A DNA stretch of 64,000 nucleotides from Aphelocoma coerulescens (GCF_041296385.1 NC_091023.1:20178924-20242923); one strand, 5' to 3'. Shown: positions 13,915-26,695, numbered from the stretch's first letter. Notes: generated by a model not told the origin, from the sequence alone. Made by a program: numbers and translations.

Positions 13915-14260
13915 TGACAATAATGTGTATTAATTACTGCAAAGCATCCAGCTCTGAACAATGTCACTGCAGTGCTATTACTGTTGAAAAGTATTGAGTT
14001 TCCAAGGAGGTGAATGTCTTTTTCTCTCCCTAATCATGATTACTTGGCTTAGTACTTGGGCCAAGCTTCTATTTAACCAAGATAAATGGATATTTCCAAA
14101 ACAAGCAAGTTAACACTATGCATCACATTATTACCCTCCTCACAGATTTCTTGCCTCGTGTGCTATTTTACTCAGCTGCTAAACACAAGTAACAATAAGA
14201 AGGAGGAACTGTGCAGGATTCTATATATGTTAAAGGTATAATATAAATAAATCTGGTTTT
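13915..14260. other. Candidate conserved non-coding element (AT-rich)
   Basis: An AT-rich block with TTAATTA at 13930-13936 and the TAATCATGATTA palindrome at 14031-14042, plus other ATTA cores. Stops occur in all frames and no repeat family is recognised. This texture, with many homeodomain cores and no simple repeats, is typical of vertebrate developmental enhancers. Conservation itself cannot be seen from one sequence. Confidence 0.25.
14031..14042. promoter_or_regulatory. Palindromic homeodomain-type site TAATCATGATTA
   Basis: A perfect 12-bp palindrome made of two TAATC half sites facing each other. TAATC is the known core for bicoid-type (K50) homeodomain proteins such as OTX, PITX and goosecoid. 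It sits in a longer AT-rich block. Binding is inference. Confidence 0.4.
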
Positions 14261-17200
14261 GAGCATTATTTTGTCATATTCTGTGACAGCATTTTCCCTT
14301 GATCAGTGTAACATAACAACATCATTTTGTCCTATAATTTCTCTTCCTTGAAACATGAGCATCCACTCCACATTTTTGCAGACACCACCAGCCTATCTGA
14401 CTAATATTTTATTGCTTCCTGCTTGGAATTCTTATTTATCATTTAAGTTGATGTGTCAGCACCGTAGGTTAACATTCAGAAGAGCAGATGGGGAAATAGA
14501 GACAAAACTTCTGTCAATGATAACGGGACTTCCATGCTTCATTTCCCCCAGGGCATAGTGAGTGTTTTCCTTTTCAACAGTGCTGGGCAAAACTGCCTTA
14601 AGGAATGGGTGGCAGCAAAGCTGTGAGCTGGCAACACACTGAAATTGTCAGGCTGCAGGAATAGATTTTGGGTTGCTGGGCTATTCGTGGGAAGTTATTT
14701 TGTAATAGCTCTGGGAAGATACCCATCTCAGTACTGGAGTTCCAGTGCAAGCTACACAGTGAGAATTGCCACTCTGGGAGAGTCAGTGAGAGGTCTGGCA
14801 CCGAACAGCTTCTCCCCTACAAGTGGGTACACCTGACCACATCTGGCTGTGCTGACCAGGGCAGGCTGCAGATCCAGGAGAGGCCCTAATTCAGGTCTCT
14901 AAACTCTCTAAATCCCACTATTTCAGCACCATCCTGATCCCCACCACTGCTGGGGAGAACCTCAAGGTTGTGCATGGGCAGCTCAGGGAGGGTGGGTTTC
15001 TTCCCACCTGCCTCCCACAGCTTTACACAGGGGCAGTGTCCAGGACAGGCCACGTGTCCTCGTGTGTGGATGTGTGAGGTCCACGCATGTACCTTCCTTC
15101 AGGGAAAAAGCCCCCACTTTCCTCCAGCAGCTCTGTGCACCACCCCCTTTCTGAGGCTCAGGGGAAGCTCTTTTGTGTGTTGGGGACCAACACCTGGAGT
15201 AAGAAGGACCTCCCAAAGTGCAAAATGGTTCATGTGCTGCAGGCTCGAAATTCCTCACCACCAAGGAGTCAGAGCCAGAGGAACATCCCACCTCTGTTTT
15301 GGGGACACTCTCAAGCTGGAGAGCCCTGTGGCACCTCCCTGGGATCAATCACCTCTCCACACTGCTGGCTTTGTCATGGGCTGTGCTGCTGATGCTGGCC
15401 AGCGGCCACCCAGCAGTTGCTGAATGACAGGAACGATCAGGATCAAGGCAGAAATCACTGTCCTAATACACCAAATGTCACAGGGGAGAATAAAAACATA
15501 TTCTGGCTGCTAAAATGTGCACTGAAGACACGTTGGAGACCTGCCCAGAGAGCAAGAGCTTGCCCCTATCCTTGAGTGCCACACAGATGGGATCTGTTCA
15601 AATAATTACCACAGATACAGCCTGCACCATCTCACCTTCCCTGGTCTTTGTCTCTAAGGTGTCCATCATTTGGGCAGCCTCCACCCACCTTCTTCCAAAC
15701 AACAAAAGGCTTTTACTCAGCGTCTGATACTGCCACTAATGAAACAAGGAAATAGATGCTGAAAATCAGACCATAGGTGTTATGTCTGTATTCTCTGCTC
15801 TTTAGGACAGTTTAACAATTACATGTTAATTTTCACCCAAATTGATGTTTCTGTGGACGTTCTTCTTGCCTCCATCTCTCTTAAGAACCTCTGAGCCTCA
15901 GTGATCATGTGAATTACATTTGAATCAAAATGCAGAAAAACTGTGTTGTCACATTGACCTTGAAATCTCAAAGTCCATTTCCATTATAAAGGTGCTTTAC
16001 AGCAGAGCTTGTGATTGAGCAGGCTGCTAAGGTAACCAAAAATGGTTTTCATATGGAGATATTCCCAGGATACTACCTTGCTCCTAAAAGCTGGTGTTGG
16101 AATTCTTCAAACTGTTTGGATCATTTAAGCAGACATACCTTTAGGGAAACGTGTGAAGGTAACAGCTAATGCCCTGCTCATGACTTGTAAAGTGTGTGCC
16201 TCTCTCTCTAATACAGTGTACTAGGTAAATAAAAGCTGGTAGTCTTACTCCTAATATGTTCAGAGGGCTTTTATCCCCTCTTGATTTCATAGTAATAATT
16301 CAAAATTATCAGGAACTGCACTTTTATTGTATAGGGTGAAAATTTTAACTTTCACCCACACATGCTCTTCTTCCTTACACTGGAGCTGCTTTCTCAAAAT
16401 TCTTCTTTTAAAGCTTCTGTACAAACTTAATGAAGTCTATCATTCCAGTGCTCTTTGATATGTACTCAGAACAGACTGGGTACTTGATTCTCTTCTTATT
16501 TACACCTGCGAGGTCAGCAGCTGAATGCAGAAGCAAGCAAAGGGCCAGGGCAAAGCCACAGAGCCTGTCAGCACCACAGCAAAGGCATTTCTTCAGTTTT
16601 CAGTGGTCCCTCGGGGAATCCTAACAGCTGCACTGATGCTGGATGTAATTGAAGAAATATATTCTTTAAACTGGCAGGCGGTTCAGTATTTAAACATAAT
16701 GCTTGTTGAAAGAATGCTTGAAAGATGATTTTTGACCTTTATTCAAGGCAAAAGAAAGAGATTTATTTTTCAGTATCTGTACAGATTTAAAAAAATGATG
16801 TGAAACATTTTGTCCAATAGTAGCTTTTCCTATTTCTTCATAGTGTTTGTATTTATTTTTACCTTTTGCCACAATGGAAATTCAATCAAAGTCAAGGATT
16901 TTATCACCTTTCCACTCGACTCCCTGAGTCAGATGCTTAAAATGTAACACCAGCAGCACTGTGAGTAGTTAAAAAAATCAACCTTTTGCACCATAGCTCA
17001 GAGAAGTGCCTTTTTGTTTTTTCTGTAGCCTAGTGGAGTCATTTGCAATCAGAACATGTTTTCAACCAGAGTGGTCTGCTACTGGCACCTTACAGGGGCT
17101 GGAAAATGTTGCTACTGGAGTGTTTCCATTACCAGAGTGCTCCCCAGTCAGACCAGTTTGCTGGTGAAGGAGTTCTGCTATCAAACACATTTGCCAACTG

Positions 17201-18099
17201 GGAAGCAGAAATTTGCTTCCTCTCACTCAGTGCAGAGAAAAGCAAAGTTTATTTAATCTGGAAAGTGGAAAGCAGGAGTGGAACAAGAATGACTATTGCT
17301 CTGTGCCTTTCCAGCTTTCCTTATGCCCCCAGGAATCTTGCTTTTTGTCTATCACCACTTCCAAAGCTCTCACTTCCTTCACCACACCTGGAGCAGCAGC
17401 GCTTTCAGCAGATAGGTCCTCCTGAGGCTCTATTGTCCCAGGCTTGGTCTGATGTGACAGAAGATGCTCATCCAGCCCACTGCTACTGTCAGTCCCCCCA
17501 GAAGACACCAACACTGGTGGTGGGAGAGAAAGGGCTGACTAGGAGACAGCACATCCAGTTCTGTTCTGCAGATTATGATGCACAAAATTAATTCCTGTGG
17601 AGTATAGGTATGGCAAACATATCCATGTGTGGGTTCCTATTCCATGTACCCTGCTGTGAACACAAACCAATTGGCTGAGCTGGAAGGTCAGGTTAGTTCC
17701 AGCAGTGCCCTGACCCCCCTTTCTGCTCGTCTTTGAAAGGGCAATCCCCCAAGTGTTAGCTTGGCAGTACTGGGAAGAGTATCAGCAGTCACAATAAGTA
17801 ACTGATACTATTTCCTAAGTGTCTATATTTTCACTTCTGTGGAAAACATTTAGCTGATCTAGGAGCACTTAATTTGGGAGATGTAAGTGAATCCCAGCAA
17901 AAAGCGGCACTTGGAGGACCACCCGTGGATTTCAGCAGCTCAGATCCCCTGCAGTTAAACTAAATGTCATCACACTGTACACAGCTGCTGATTCCAGGTT
18001 TGCTAATTTGTAAAACAATGTGAAGAAGATGCTGCAGTTTTGAGCAGGGCAGCTGAATTATAGGTACTTAAGCAGCACTGTAGAGATATGAATTCTGTT

Positions 18100-18200
18100 T
18101 ATTGCACAAACCTGCCTCTATAATTAATAGAAATCGTATCATTCCCTTGCTCTGTTTTCATTAATTCAGACTAATAGCTTTGGAAGATCAGAACGGATTA
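18100..18200. other. Candidate conserved non-coding element, short
   Basis: About 100 bp holding 'tataattaatag' and 'cattaattcagactaatagc', dense in TAAT cores, in otherwise plain sequence. Called only on texture. Confidence 0.15.
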
Positions 18201-19079
18201 GGAAACACATTTTGGAAGAACAAGAGAGAACTAGAGGACTTCCTTGGCTTTTCAGCATCACTCCAGACCTCCTTCAGTGTGTAAGGAGCAAAATTACTAG
18301 CAATGCCCTGTGTGTGACAAACCAGCTGTTGCCATAATTGTAGCCTTGTTTTACTTTTCCCCGCTCCTGGGAGGAAAGATCCAAACTTCCCTGGCTACCT
18401 GTCTGAATTGAACATTATGAAATGTACTTTAAACCCTCAAGAAACAGCCACACAGTGCAAAGCCTTCTTAAACCCCAATTGCTCTCTAAGACCAGCACCA
18501 GCATGTCCCAATAAAAACAGGCTGCAGTGTTTACCTATCAAGCTACAAATGATCTGAACAACTGGCTCCTTTAGTGGAGTTTTATAGGCTTCTTTCCCTT
18601 CTCTTAGGAAGTGTAAATATATCAAGGTTTAACATTATGCTTTATTTATCTCAGTGGTGTAGTGTGTCACCATTCCCACAGAAGCACTGGTGATACTTTA
18701 TTGTAGTAGAGAGGCAGGCACTGCACGAACCAGAGCTGCTGCAGGAGCTAGCTTAGCCATAGCCAGTGACATTTGAAACAGAGCACAGGCCTCAGTTTCA
18801 GTGCTATTTCATTATTTTGGATGCTCTGGGGACTGAAAGCAAAGTTTGTCCAGAGATGAGCATGAAAATCAGCTACTCAAGGGGCAGTGGCCTTCCCCTC
18901 TTGTGGTGGAAAGCTTTTCCCCCAGCCCTTTCCCTCTCAGGGTCAGAGGCACAGGAATAGGTATGTCTGGGATGACTTATTTTCCTCATGATTCGTTGAA
19001 AATTAATCCTAATAGCTTTCTAACATAAAGTTTGTAGTGACCACTGAACTGCTCTAAGGAGGGCCCTGTATTGATGTGA

Positions 19080-19330
19080 CTCCGTGGCCAAATTTAATGC
19101 AATTAAATGATTGGATTTCGTTACCTATATTGACATGGTGTCAGTGACAATTTCCATTCTCTCTATTATTTCTATAAATAAAGTCATCTGCCATAATTAG
19201 AAAATATGAACGTGCTAAGACCTCCATTAATTCTCCTCCATATTAATCTAAGAGCTGGGCAGATGTTTATTAATACCTTGTTACACTGCATTCATCAGCT
19301 GTTACCAAGAATAGAAAGATTGGGACCTGA
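19080..19330. other. Candidate conserved non-coding element (AT-rich)
   Basis: Holds ATGCAAT (19097-19103, octamer-like) running into AATTAAATGATTGG with an inverted CCAAT core, then TAATTA at 19194-19199 and several further ATTAAT strings. It is not a repeat I know and not coding in any frame. Texture resembles developmental enhancers; conservation is untested. Confidence 0.25.
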
Positions 19331-20240
19331 CCTCATGCTGAAGGTTAAACAAGAGCAGATCTGGCCAAATCTTGGCTTCAGATTGATATTTTGACAATGT
19401 ATTGGTTTTTTTATCAAAATGTTTTTTAGATTTTGAGCCCCTCTCTCTCTTCCTTTCCCTAAACTTCCTTTGGACCGTGTATGAAACTCAGTAGTGTTCC
19501 CCATCCTCCAGGATTGTCTGGTCTGATTTCAGTGGAGCTGAATTACATCAGCCTGTGTCCTGCCCTCTGCTTCTTCCACCTGGAAAGTATTTAAGGAGCT
19601 GGGTGAAACCCAGGTCCAGCACATTCAGTGCTGAGCGTCTGCTGACGGGTGCTTGGGGATGGGTGTGAGGAATAGCAGATATGGATGAACCTGCACCAAG
19701 CTGCAAGGAGGGCTGTGAGCAGCCAGTGGGACCTTTCAGACCCTCCTGGTATCCTGTGCTTGGCAGGTTTCAGAGCGGGTCTTTGCCCCAGGTCATCTCC
19801 CGCTGTCGCCTTCACTGGCTCTTTTGCCAAGAAGCTCCACCATTTAATTATGTTCCATGTCAAAGAGAGCTTAATCTTCCCTGTTTCTTTTAAATACTGT
19901 GTGTGGTAACCTGAGGTCACTCCCTATCATCCTCTCCTCTCCCATTTGCCTGGTGGTTGCTGCCTCTCCCCACTCTGTTCCTTCTCACCATCACCTGGGT
20001 CTGTTCTCTTGGCTGGTACTGCCCAGGGTCAGTGTCCATCAGGGCACCTCTGCTGACCTCGCAGTTTGTACCAGCAGAGTGACTGCCCTGTCACCTCTGC
20101 AGAGATGGCAGCTCTTGGCTCTGTCCGTGTGCATGTGGCTGTACCAAGGAGCTCTGCTGTTCAGCCTGCTGCCAAACTCCTGCTTGCTCACATTCCTGGT
20201 GTGCTCAGGCTGCCCACAGTGAGAGCAGGCGCTTGGTGGC

Positions 20241-20285
20241 TGGGGTGAGCCAGCCTGGGATGAGCCAACCTGGGATGAGGCAGTG
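20241..20285. repeat. Three tandem copies of a 15-bp unit
   Basis: Units TGGGGTGAGCCAGCC, TGGGATGAGCCAACC and TGGGATGAGGCAGTG lie directly head to tail. The first two differ at two positions and the third is more diverged at its end. It is a small minisatellite about 650 bp before the CATCC array. Confidence 0.9.
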
Positions 20286-20935
20286 CTGATTCACATCTGA
20301 TGTTCTCAGCAACAGTGCACAAGATATATGTCTGTTCTACTGACTGCAATGGAGCCTATTTCTTGATTTTAGGAAAAGTTTAACTCCTGGTGAAACATGA
20401 TGAACTTCTCCCGAAGGACTCATCTTTCCCAGGCTAAATGAAAATTTTTATCTGGTAATAATTGTAAATTTTGTAAGCTCTCCACACTAAAGTGGATGAA
20501 ATGAAATTATACATGTCTTGCGACCTTTTTTCCACAGAAAACTACGCTGTTGCCATTCCTCATTTAAAGCCAAGCAAAGCAGGGCTGTTCACAACTGGGA
20601 TTTACTTTATAGGGTAAGAGGTAATGCACTGTACTGGGTGAGGCAACACTTGGTCTGAACCTGCCTGTATATTTTTGTCTGGGCCACACCTGAAATGAAA
20701 CTAGAGCAAGTTGTGAGTTATTCAGGGCTGGGGATGGCCTTTCTGTACTGCTGTACCCAGCACAGTCCAGTTGGAGCTCTTGGAATTCATCAGGCCTTGA
20801 AGGAGAATTGAAATAATTTCAGATTTCAGGATAGGCATGACCCAATCTCTACCATAAAGTCATCAGCAGGAATCCTGAACTGATGAACTGGCTGATATGT
20901 ACTTTAAAGACTGGTGGTGATGACTGGCCCAGACC

Positions 20936-21005
20936 CATCCCATCCCATCCCATCCCATCCCATCCCATCCCATCCCATCCCATCCCATCCCATCCCATCC
21001 CATCC
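20936..21005. repeat. (CATCC)14 perfect pentanucleotide microsatellite
   Basis: Fourteen uninterrupted CATCC units (70 bp), preceded by further C residues and ended by CGTTC. The minus strand reads (GGGAT)n, giving regular runs of three G separated by two-base loops. Translated on either strand the array creates spurious low-complexity frames (repeating GMGWD, or HPIPS), which should not be annotated as proteins. The lack of interruptions suggests a young or actively varying locus. Confidence 0.98.
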
Positions 21006-22339
21006 CGTTCCTTGGCAGCTTCAGAGACAACCAAAGCAGATGAAAATGGCTCAGCAATACAGAGACAGGTTTCATGTCAAAACATTTCTTGAACTCAGAA
21101 AAGAACACGGGTACAAAATTAGATCTTCTTTTGTACAAAGTTATTTTAAATTCATAGATATTAAATATAATTTTAAAAAAATCCAATGTTACTTCTATCA
21201 CTTCCTAGCCCATGCCCATCTCCTTTGTTCTGGATGCTGCTTGTCTCTTTTTGTCTACCACCTTGAAATTTCCACTTTTTGCACTCTTTTTCCCCTTTTT
21301 GGAATTGCCTTTGAAGAAATGCATATAAAGAGCTATTCTTTGGGTCAGAATTTCAATTAGTTTTCAGTCTTACATTTCTATTTCCTGGGCCTGTACTTAT
21401 TTATTATTATTTGCATTGAATTTTTGCCTGAGTGTTTGCATTGATTTTGATAACTCTGTGGGGTGCTTATCTGTACAAATAGATCAATAGCTTTTGGGCT
21501 GTACTTTCTGAAGCAATAAACTGAGAGACTTGCTTTGAACTTGAAAGCTTCTGTACTGCATTTATTAATACAGCAAGCTATAACAGATGTATGATCCACA
21601 AAATTACTTCAATCCCATGCTAAAGGAAGTAGATTTTCTACCTTTTCTTCCTGGTCATTTTTATTTAAACAGTTGCCAATCTTACACCTCCTTTTTTTCA
21701 TTACAGACACCCTGAGTTCATCAGGGGAAAGGACACCACTGATGTCATGGTGACATTCTTTCCAGAGTTGACAGGTTTGGGTTAATTGCTGGTCCCAGTA
21801 GGCCAGAGTGTGTGGATCATCCAAGGGACTAATCTAAAGGGAGGATCTAATAGGAATCAATCTCCTACCTCAAATGAGAAATGTTCCCTTCTCGTAAAAT
21901 GCAGCAAAACAAAACCTGCTCTAATCTGATCTGAATTAAAGTCAGGCACAAACTAAGGCTTTAATTTCTGTTTCTAGTTTGTTCAAGTAGCTCTTTGCAC
22001 TGTCTTCCTCCAAGCCAATTTTGGGCTAAGTGAAAAAACACAGTTCCACAAAGTCTCTGAGTGAAGGCACCAGGAAGGCCGCAAGATAATAGCATAGAAA
22101 GATAAGGGGGATTAAGATTACTTCTGGGCTTTTTTAAGAAGCAAGAGGTGAAAAAGTTAATGGAACACTCAACTGGGAGACATTGCTGAGACCTGCAAAA
22201 AGTGATAAACCAAGATAGCTGGGTGAAATATCAGTGAGTGGCCAGAGTTTTCCATGTACATTGCAGCCTGCTGAATTCTGTGTGGATTATGGCATGGAAA
22301 GGTGCCTGACAGAAAAGGACAGGTCGGGGGACAGAAAAG
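21006..22339. other. Non-coding stretch between the CATCC array and the CR1 copy
   Basis: AT-rich near 21100-21560, then mixed. No gene, RNA or repeat family recognised. Confidence 0.5.
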
Positions 22340-22990
22340 GGGGTACAGGTCAATAGCCAGCCAAACATGAGTCAGAGGTGGCCAAAAAGGCCAAGGGCTT
22401 CTCATCTTGTACAGTGTGGCCAGCAGGACCAGGGCAGAGATTGTCCCCCTGTACTCAGCACTGGTGAGGCCACACCTCGAGTGCTGTGTCCAGTTTTGTG
22501 TCCTTCACTACAAGAAAAACATTGAGGGGCTGGAGCAGGTCTAGAGAGGGGCAATGGCACTGGGGAAGGGGCTGGAGCACAGGTCCTGTGAGGAGCAGCT
22601 GAGGGAGCTGCAGGAGTTTAGCCTGGAGAAAAGGAGGCTGGAGGGTGTGTGTAGGGGACATTAATTGCTTTCTACAACCTCCTTAAAGGATGTTTAAGCC
22701 AGGTGAGGGCTGGTCTCTTCTCCCAAGTAACAAGCAAGAGGACAAGAGTAAATGGCCTGAAGTTGTGCCAGGGGAGGTTTAGAATGGCTATTAGAAAAAA
22801 TTCCTTCTTCAAAAGTGTTGACAAGCCCTGGAACAAGTTGCCCGTGGAAATGGTTGAGTCATCATCCTTGGAAGGGTTTCAAAGAGGTGTAGAGGGGTCA
22901 TGTAGGGACATAGTTTAGTGGTGGACTCAGCAGTGTTGGGTTAGTGGCTGGACTTGGTGATCTTAAAGGTCTTTTCCAGTCTAAAGGATG
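22340..22990 (+). mobile_element. CR1 LINE fragment, 5'-truncated, sense orientation
   Basis: A non-LTR retrotransposon relic. The sequence runs through recognisable CR1 landmarks in order: a 'cagccaaacatgag' stretch with 'aggtggccaaaaaggccaa', then 'ctgtactcagcactggtgagg', 'ctacaagaaaaacattgagg', 'gcctggagaaaaggaggctg', 'ctcttctcccaagtaac' and finally 'ggtgatcttaaaggtctttt'. These match the CR1 ORF2 C-terminal region and 3' end as I know them from birds. The 5' part of the element (ORF1 and most of the reverse transcriptase) is absent, as is usual for 5'-truncated LINE insertions. The ATTCTATG-type tail is not clean, so the exact 3' edge is uncertain by 10-20 bp. In-frame stops and a frame change show it is dead. 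Subfamily cannot be assigned by eye. Confidence 0.93.
22437..22918 (+). pseudogene. Broken CR1 ORF2 C-terminal remnant
   Basis: The coding remnant inside the CR1 copy. One frame from 22437 reads [20 protein letters not shown], typical of the distal part of CR1 reverse transcriptase, and stops at a TAG at 22542-22544. Further on a different frame, from about 22703 to the stop at 22918, reads GLFSQVTSKRTR, GLKLCQGRFR and PWNKLPVEMVESSSLEGF, the usual C-terminal tail of the CR1 polyprotein. A stop plus a frame change between these blocks mean no functional protein. When intact, this protein carries endonuclease and reverse transcriptase activities for LINE copying; neither catalytic region is present here. 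Confidence 0.88.
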
Positions 22991-25900
22991 TTATTATTCC
23001 ATACTGAGAATTTGCTTATATTGTTGTGGAAATTGGATGTTACTTTAATCGCCATGGCAAGTTTGAGTGGATTACCCTGTAGAGAATAGCAGCCACTGCG
23101 AATCCAAATCCAGTGGACACCTGATCCAGCTGGTGTTGAAGCTGATGAAGTATTTTTATTGCACTTAATGGGCATTGGCCTCAGCCTCAGAAGAGTGCAC
23201 TTGAGATTGAACTTCTCTGCCTTTGCAGCGATTTTATTAAATTTGCAGAGTTGGTATTAGATTTGCTCAGTGGTATGAGAACATTACTATTCTGTTAAAT
23301 TACTTTTTCAGTTAATAATATATTCTTTTCTACAAAGGTTTTACTTTCTTAAGTCCTTTTCCCCTCTTTGCCTTCATCTGGCTGGGGAATTCATTCTCCA
23401 TTTCTGCCTTGAGCTACTACACGCTGTTATCTGGCAGGGTTAAACAGCTCTCATCCACTTCTCAAAGGAGTGCTCTGTATGCTCAACTGTATTTTTGTTC
23501 CTTGGGCAGGCTGTCCCTTTCTTACTGCTGGAACCAAAGCAAGAAGAACCTCATGAACTATGAGGAAACCTAAATCAAACCAGTCTCCTGACCCCAAGTT
23601 CTTCCAGGTCAAGGCTCAGCACTAACTTCTGGGAAAGCCCTCCTCATTCCTGAGCCTTTTCTGTCCAACAAAGAGATACACTTTGTGAGCCCATTCCCAA
23701 TGAAACAGATCTCTGGGATCCAAACTGTATTATATCATTTGTACTATTTACACCTGTAATACCAGCAGCATGCTAAGGGCTTTGAAGAGATCTCGGAAGA
23801 CAAAGTCCCTGCCTAAAGAGCTTAATATTCATATTTTATTCAAAATATAAAAATATACACACTCTGAGTCTGTAAGATACTGGATTAAAAAGGCTTTTCT
23901 CCTTAAATTAGCTCACAGAAATCTAACCCCCTGAAGAGAGCGAATGAGGCAGCTGTGGAGGGAAGGGACCCAGCAGTACAAAGTGTCTCTCAGCTGCCTC
24001 ATCTGGAGATGCACTTTCAGCCTCAGCTTGAGGTCCTTACAGACACTTTTATCCCTGTGAGCCCAGCTGGGATCAGAGGGCCAGGTCCACCATGGCCCCC
24101 CTGCATGGTGTTCTTTGCACAGAAGCGAGTCCCAGCCCCACCCCACCTGGAGTGGGCGAACCAGGGGCGATGTGATGGAATTGGAGCCTTTGGATCTTCA
24201 AGTGGCAGCCCTCCTTAGTGGAATAAGATCAAATTGCTCATCCTTTTACTTGGGAGTCAAGGGTGTGCAACGCACAGTTTCTCAGTTCTGACTGCTGTGC
24301 ACAAATCACACTATTCCCACTATTTTGACGCAGTACAATTATTTGCTGTTTCTATGCACAACACAACACAACGTCAACATTCAAATGTATTATATTATTT
24401 AAGGAAACCCAAAAAATAGCATATGAAAAAATCTTTTGGAAAAGGTTGTACTCCTACATCAGGTGCCCTTGAAATTTGATGGGTCTGGGAGACTTTTGCC
24501 ATAATGGACAACTGTGTCAGTGAAATGGAGCACAGTGTTCAGGAAGGGAACAGTGACTGATATACTTTTGAGGAGAGGGAGGCAGTTACATGTTAACAGT
24601 TGAGACATGTGACAAGGGTTCAGAGGCCATAAGTTCCAGCTTGTTGCAGAATTTTATCGTGTTTCCACATGAATGATATTTGGTTAGATATTGTAAGCAC
24701 AGTACGGGAAAATTAGGATTAGAAAATGACTAAATTAAACTGAAAATTGGGTAAAGAGATGTGGAAGTAAATGTAAGTGCTTCACTTGTAAGGGACTTTG
24801 CCCTCCAAGGAATATTTTTTTAAATAGCCTGTGAATTCTTATTTGATTTAAAATTTTTCCCATTACAGACTCTAGAGATCTTGCACAGAAATCTGATGGG
24901 GTTGTAGAAGAACTGTAAAAGAACAACAACAGAAGAGATGTAGGTTGAAAGTGATGCAATGACCTCTCTTTTGTGAAGTGCTTTCACAGATTCCTGGGAA
25001 AATTTCTGGGATTCATTCCTGGCCACAACACAATGACAAAAATACTTCACACAAACCTCACCAACCCACTCCTGGTTCTTAAGAAAATATCTATTACAAG
25101 GCTAAAATCCACATCAGTCTTTCAGAATTAATTATTTCTGAAACCCAAGTGAGATGCAGAGGAAACTGCACACAGACACAGGACATAAATAACTCTGGGT
25201 ATTATCTGCAAACGAGGGAAATCACCCAGAGGTGGCAGGCAAAGGAGATGGTCTGTGCTGGACCCTAGGGTACACCAACATGCCCAAGCACCTGTGCCAG
25301 GGCACCTTGCCAAATGCACCAAACTCAATCCACTTCTGATCAATGGCACTTTGAATAACACAGGAGTTGGGATGCTCCACAAACCAGCCTCGTGCTGACA
25401 CCAAAACGAACCAGATAACTCAAATACACAAAATGGAAAAAGCAATAGGCATTAGTGAAAGAAAAGAGTGGGTGGTGCATAGCCCCAGTGACTGTCTCAG
25501 TATACTGCTTTTCCCATGAGGATCTGGAAGATCTGATACTTCTCGTACTGATTACCGAGGAACATTGCAAGAGTATTAGAGACGGGGGAGAGAGATGCAG
25601 AGCAGTCTGATAACTTACCATGATAGTAGCTACTGAGTCAAAATTACATCCAAGGCTTCCCTCTTCAATCTGTGTGGTTTGATGATGCTGATTTTATCAG
25701 CAAGGTCGTTTTAGCACCCATGCTTAATCCAGAATCTATTCTGATATTTGTTTAGGAGATTTGAGTAATCTCTTTAAGAGAATTAACAAGTGCTGGAGTC
25801 CTAAAGAACAATCCTCTCTCAGCTCTTACTGGAGCAGAAGGATTTGAGGTCAAAGTTAGGTGAAGGTTTTTTTAAGGCAATCTGGAAACAAATGGAATTA

Positions 25901-26329
25901 TCTTTAGAGCAAGTCACGTTTTGGAGATTAGAAGCACAAAGTTTGCAAATGAATTTAGGTTGGTTTTGGGTTAAATTTTCTGTCTGTCCTGGAGGCAACC
26001 CATGGCCTGCTGCATGATGCAGGTATTGACAGGAGGGCAGAGGATCTCGCTCTGAGATTTCCTCTTTGAGCCATGTACGACTGCAGTCAGTGGCCAAACA
26101 ACATGTGACAATTTACTGCCTTATTCCAATGTCACCATGTGCTGCCTGTTGGTTTTTCATGACACAGTGAAGCCCTGGAACTCTGTGTTGGGAGGTAACA
26201 TCAAATTAAGAGAGTGGATGGGAAAATTCAGTGAAACAAAGTCACTGATGCTCAAATGCCAAGCTGTTAAATCTTCAGTAAGTCTTGGTTCAGAAATCAG
26301 TCATTGTTTTTATAAATAATTAGAAATAT
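22991..26329. other. Non-coding stretch, nothing firm recognised
   Basis: A possible third, weaker copy of the 54-bp repeat's 3' half (tttgggttaaatttt, 25965-25979) lies near its end. Otherwise there is no feature I can support. Confidence 0.5.
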
Positions 26330-26382
26330 AATCAGTGGATACAAGGTCAATGTTTGCTTGAGGGCTTTGGGTTAAATTTTGG
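26330..26382 (+). repeat. Copy 1 of an unclassified repeat of about 54 bp
   Basis: Begins 'aatcagtgg' and ends 'cttgagggctttgggttaaattttgg'. The last 26 bases match copy 2 (27753-27807) at 24 positions, and the first part aligns with small gaps. I do not recognise the family. A third, weaker match to its 3' half lies near 25965-25979. Confidence 0.75.
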
Positions 26383-26683
26383 GAGGGCCTTTGAGGAATT
26401 GTCATTGAATCTTCACACCTGAAGCTACTCTCTGTTCTGGGGGTTGCATGGGTGTAGCATAAACAATTTCCACATGTTCTCATCTGGAACTGTGTGGCTG
26501 ATATCACATAAGATTAGTTCTTCTCTTGCAGATAAGCTGAAGAAAATAATTAAAATACCACAAAGGCAATGCTTCCACGAGAGTCCCATCATGTCAGGCA
26601 GAACAGTCACCTAGCAGCTTGTGGCACTTTTGTGCTATTAACCCTTGCACCCTTTTCCTTCCCAGAAGGCTGATGGATTTTTA

Positions 26684-26695
26684 TCTAGATCTAGA
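26684..26695. repeat. 12-bp perfect palindrome TCTAGATCTAGA
   Basis: TCTAGATCTAGA equals its own reverse complement. No flanking extension of the palindrome is seen. It may be chance. Confidence 0.6.

Larger units (their letters stand above)
14261..20240. other. Non-coding stretch with two AT-rich candidate elements
   Basis: Outside 18100-18200 and 19080-19330 I see nothing recognisable. The 182-codon frame at 17043-17591 opens on a non-ATG codon and contains no motif I know; I treat it as chance. Confidence 0.5.

Noticed and set aside
17043..17591. 182-codon + strand open frame
   Set aside because: Starts on a non-ATG codon, shows no known motif and has no supporting exon signals.
20849..21360. 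Frames with repeated GMGWD or HPIPS residues
   Set aside because: They are translations of the CATCC microsatellite, not proteins.
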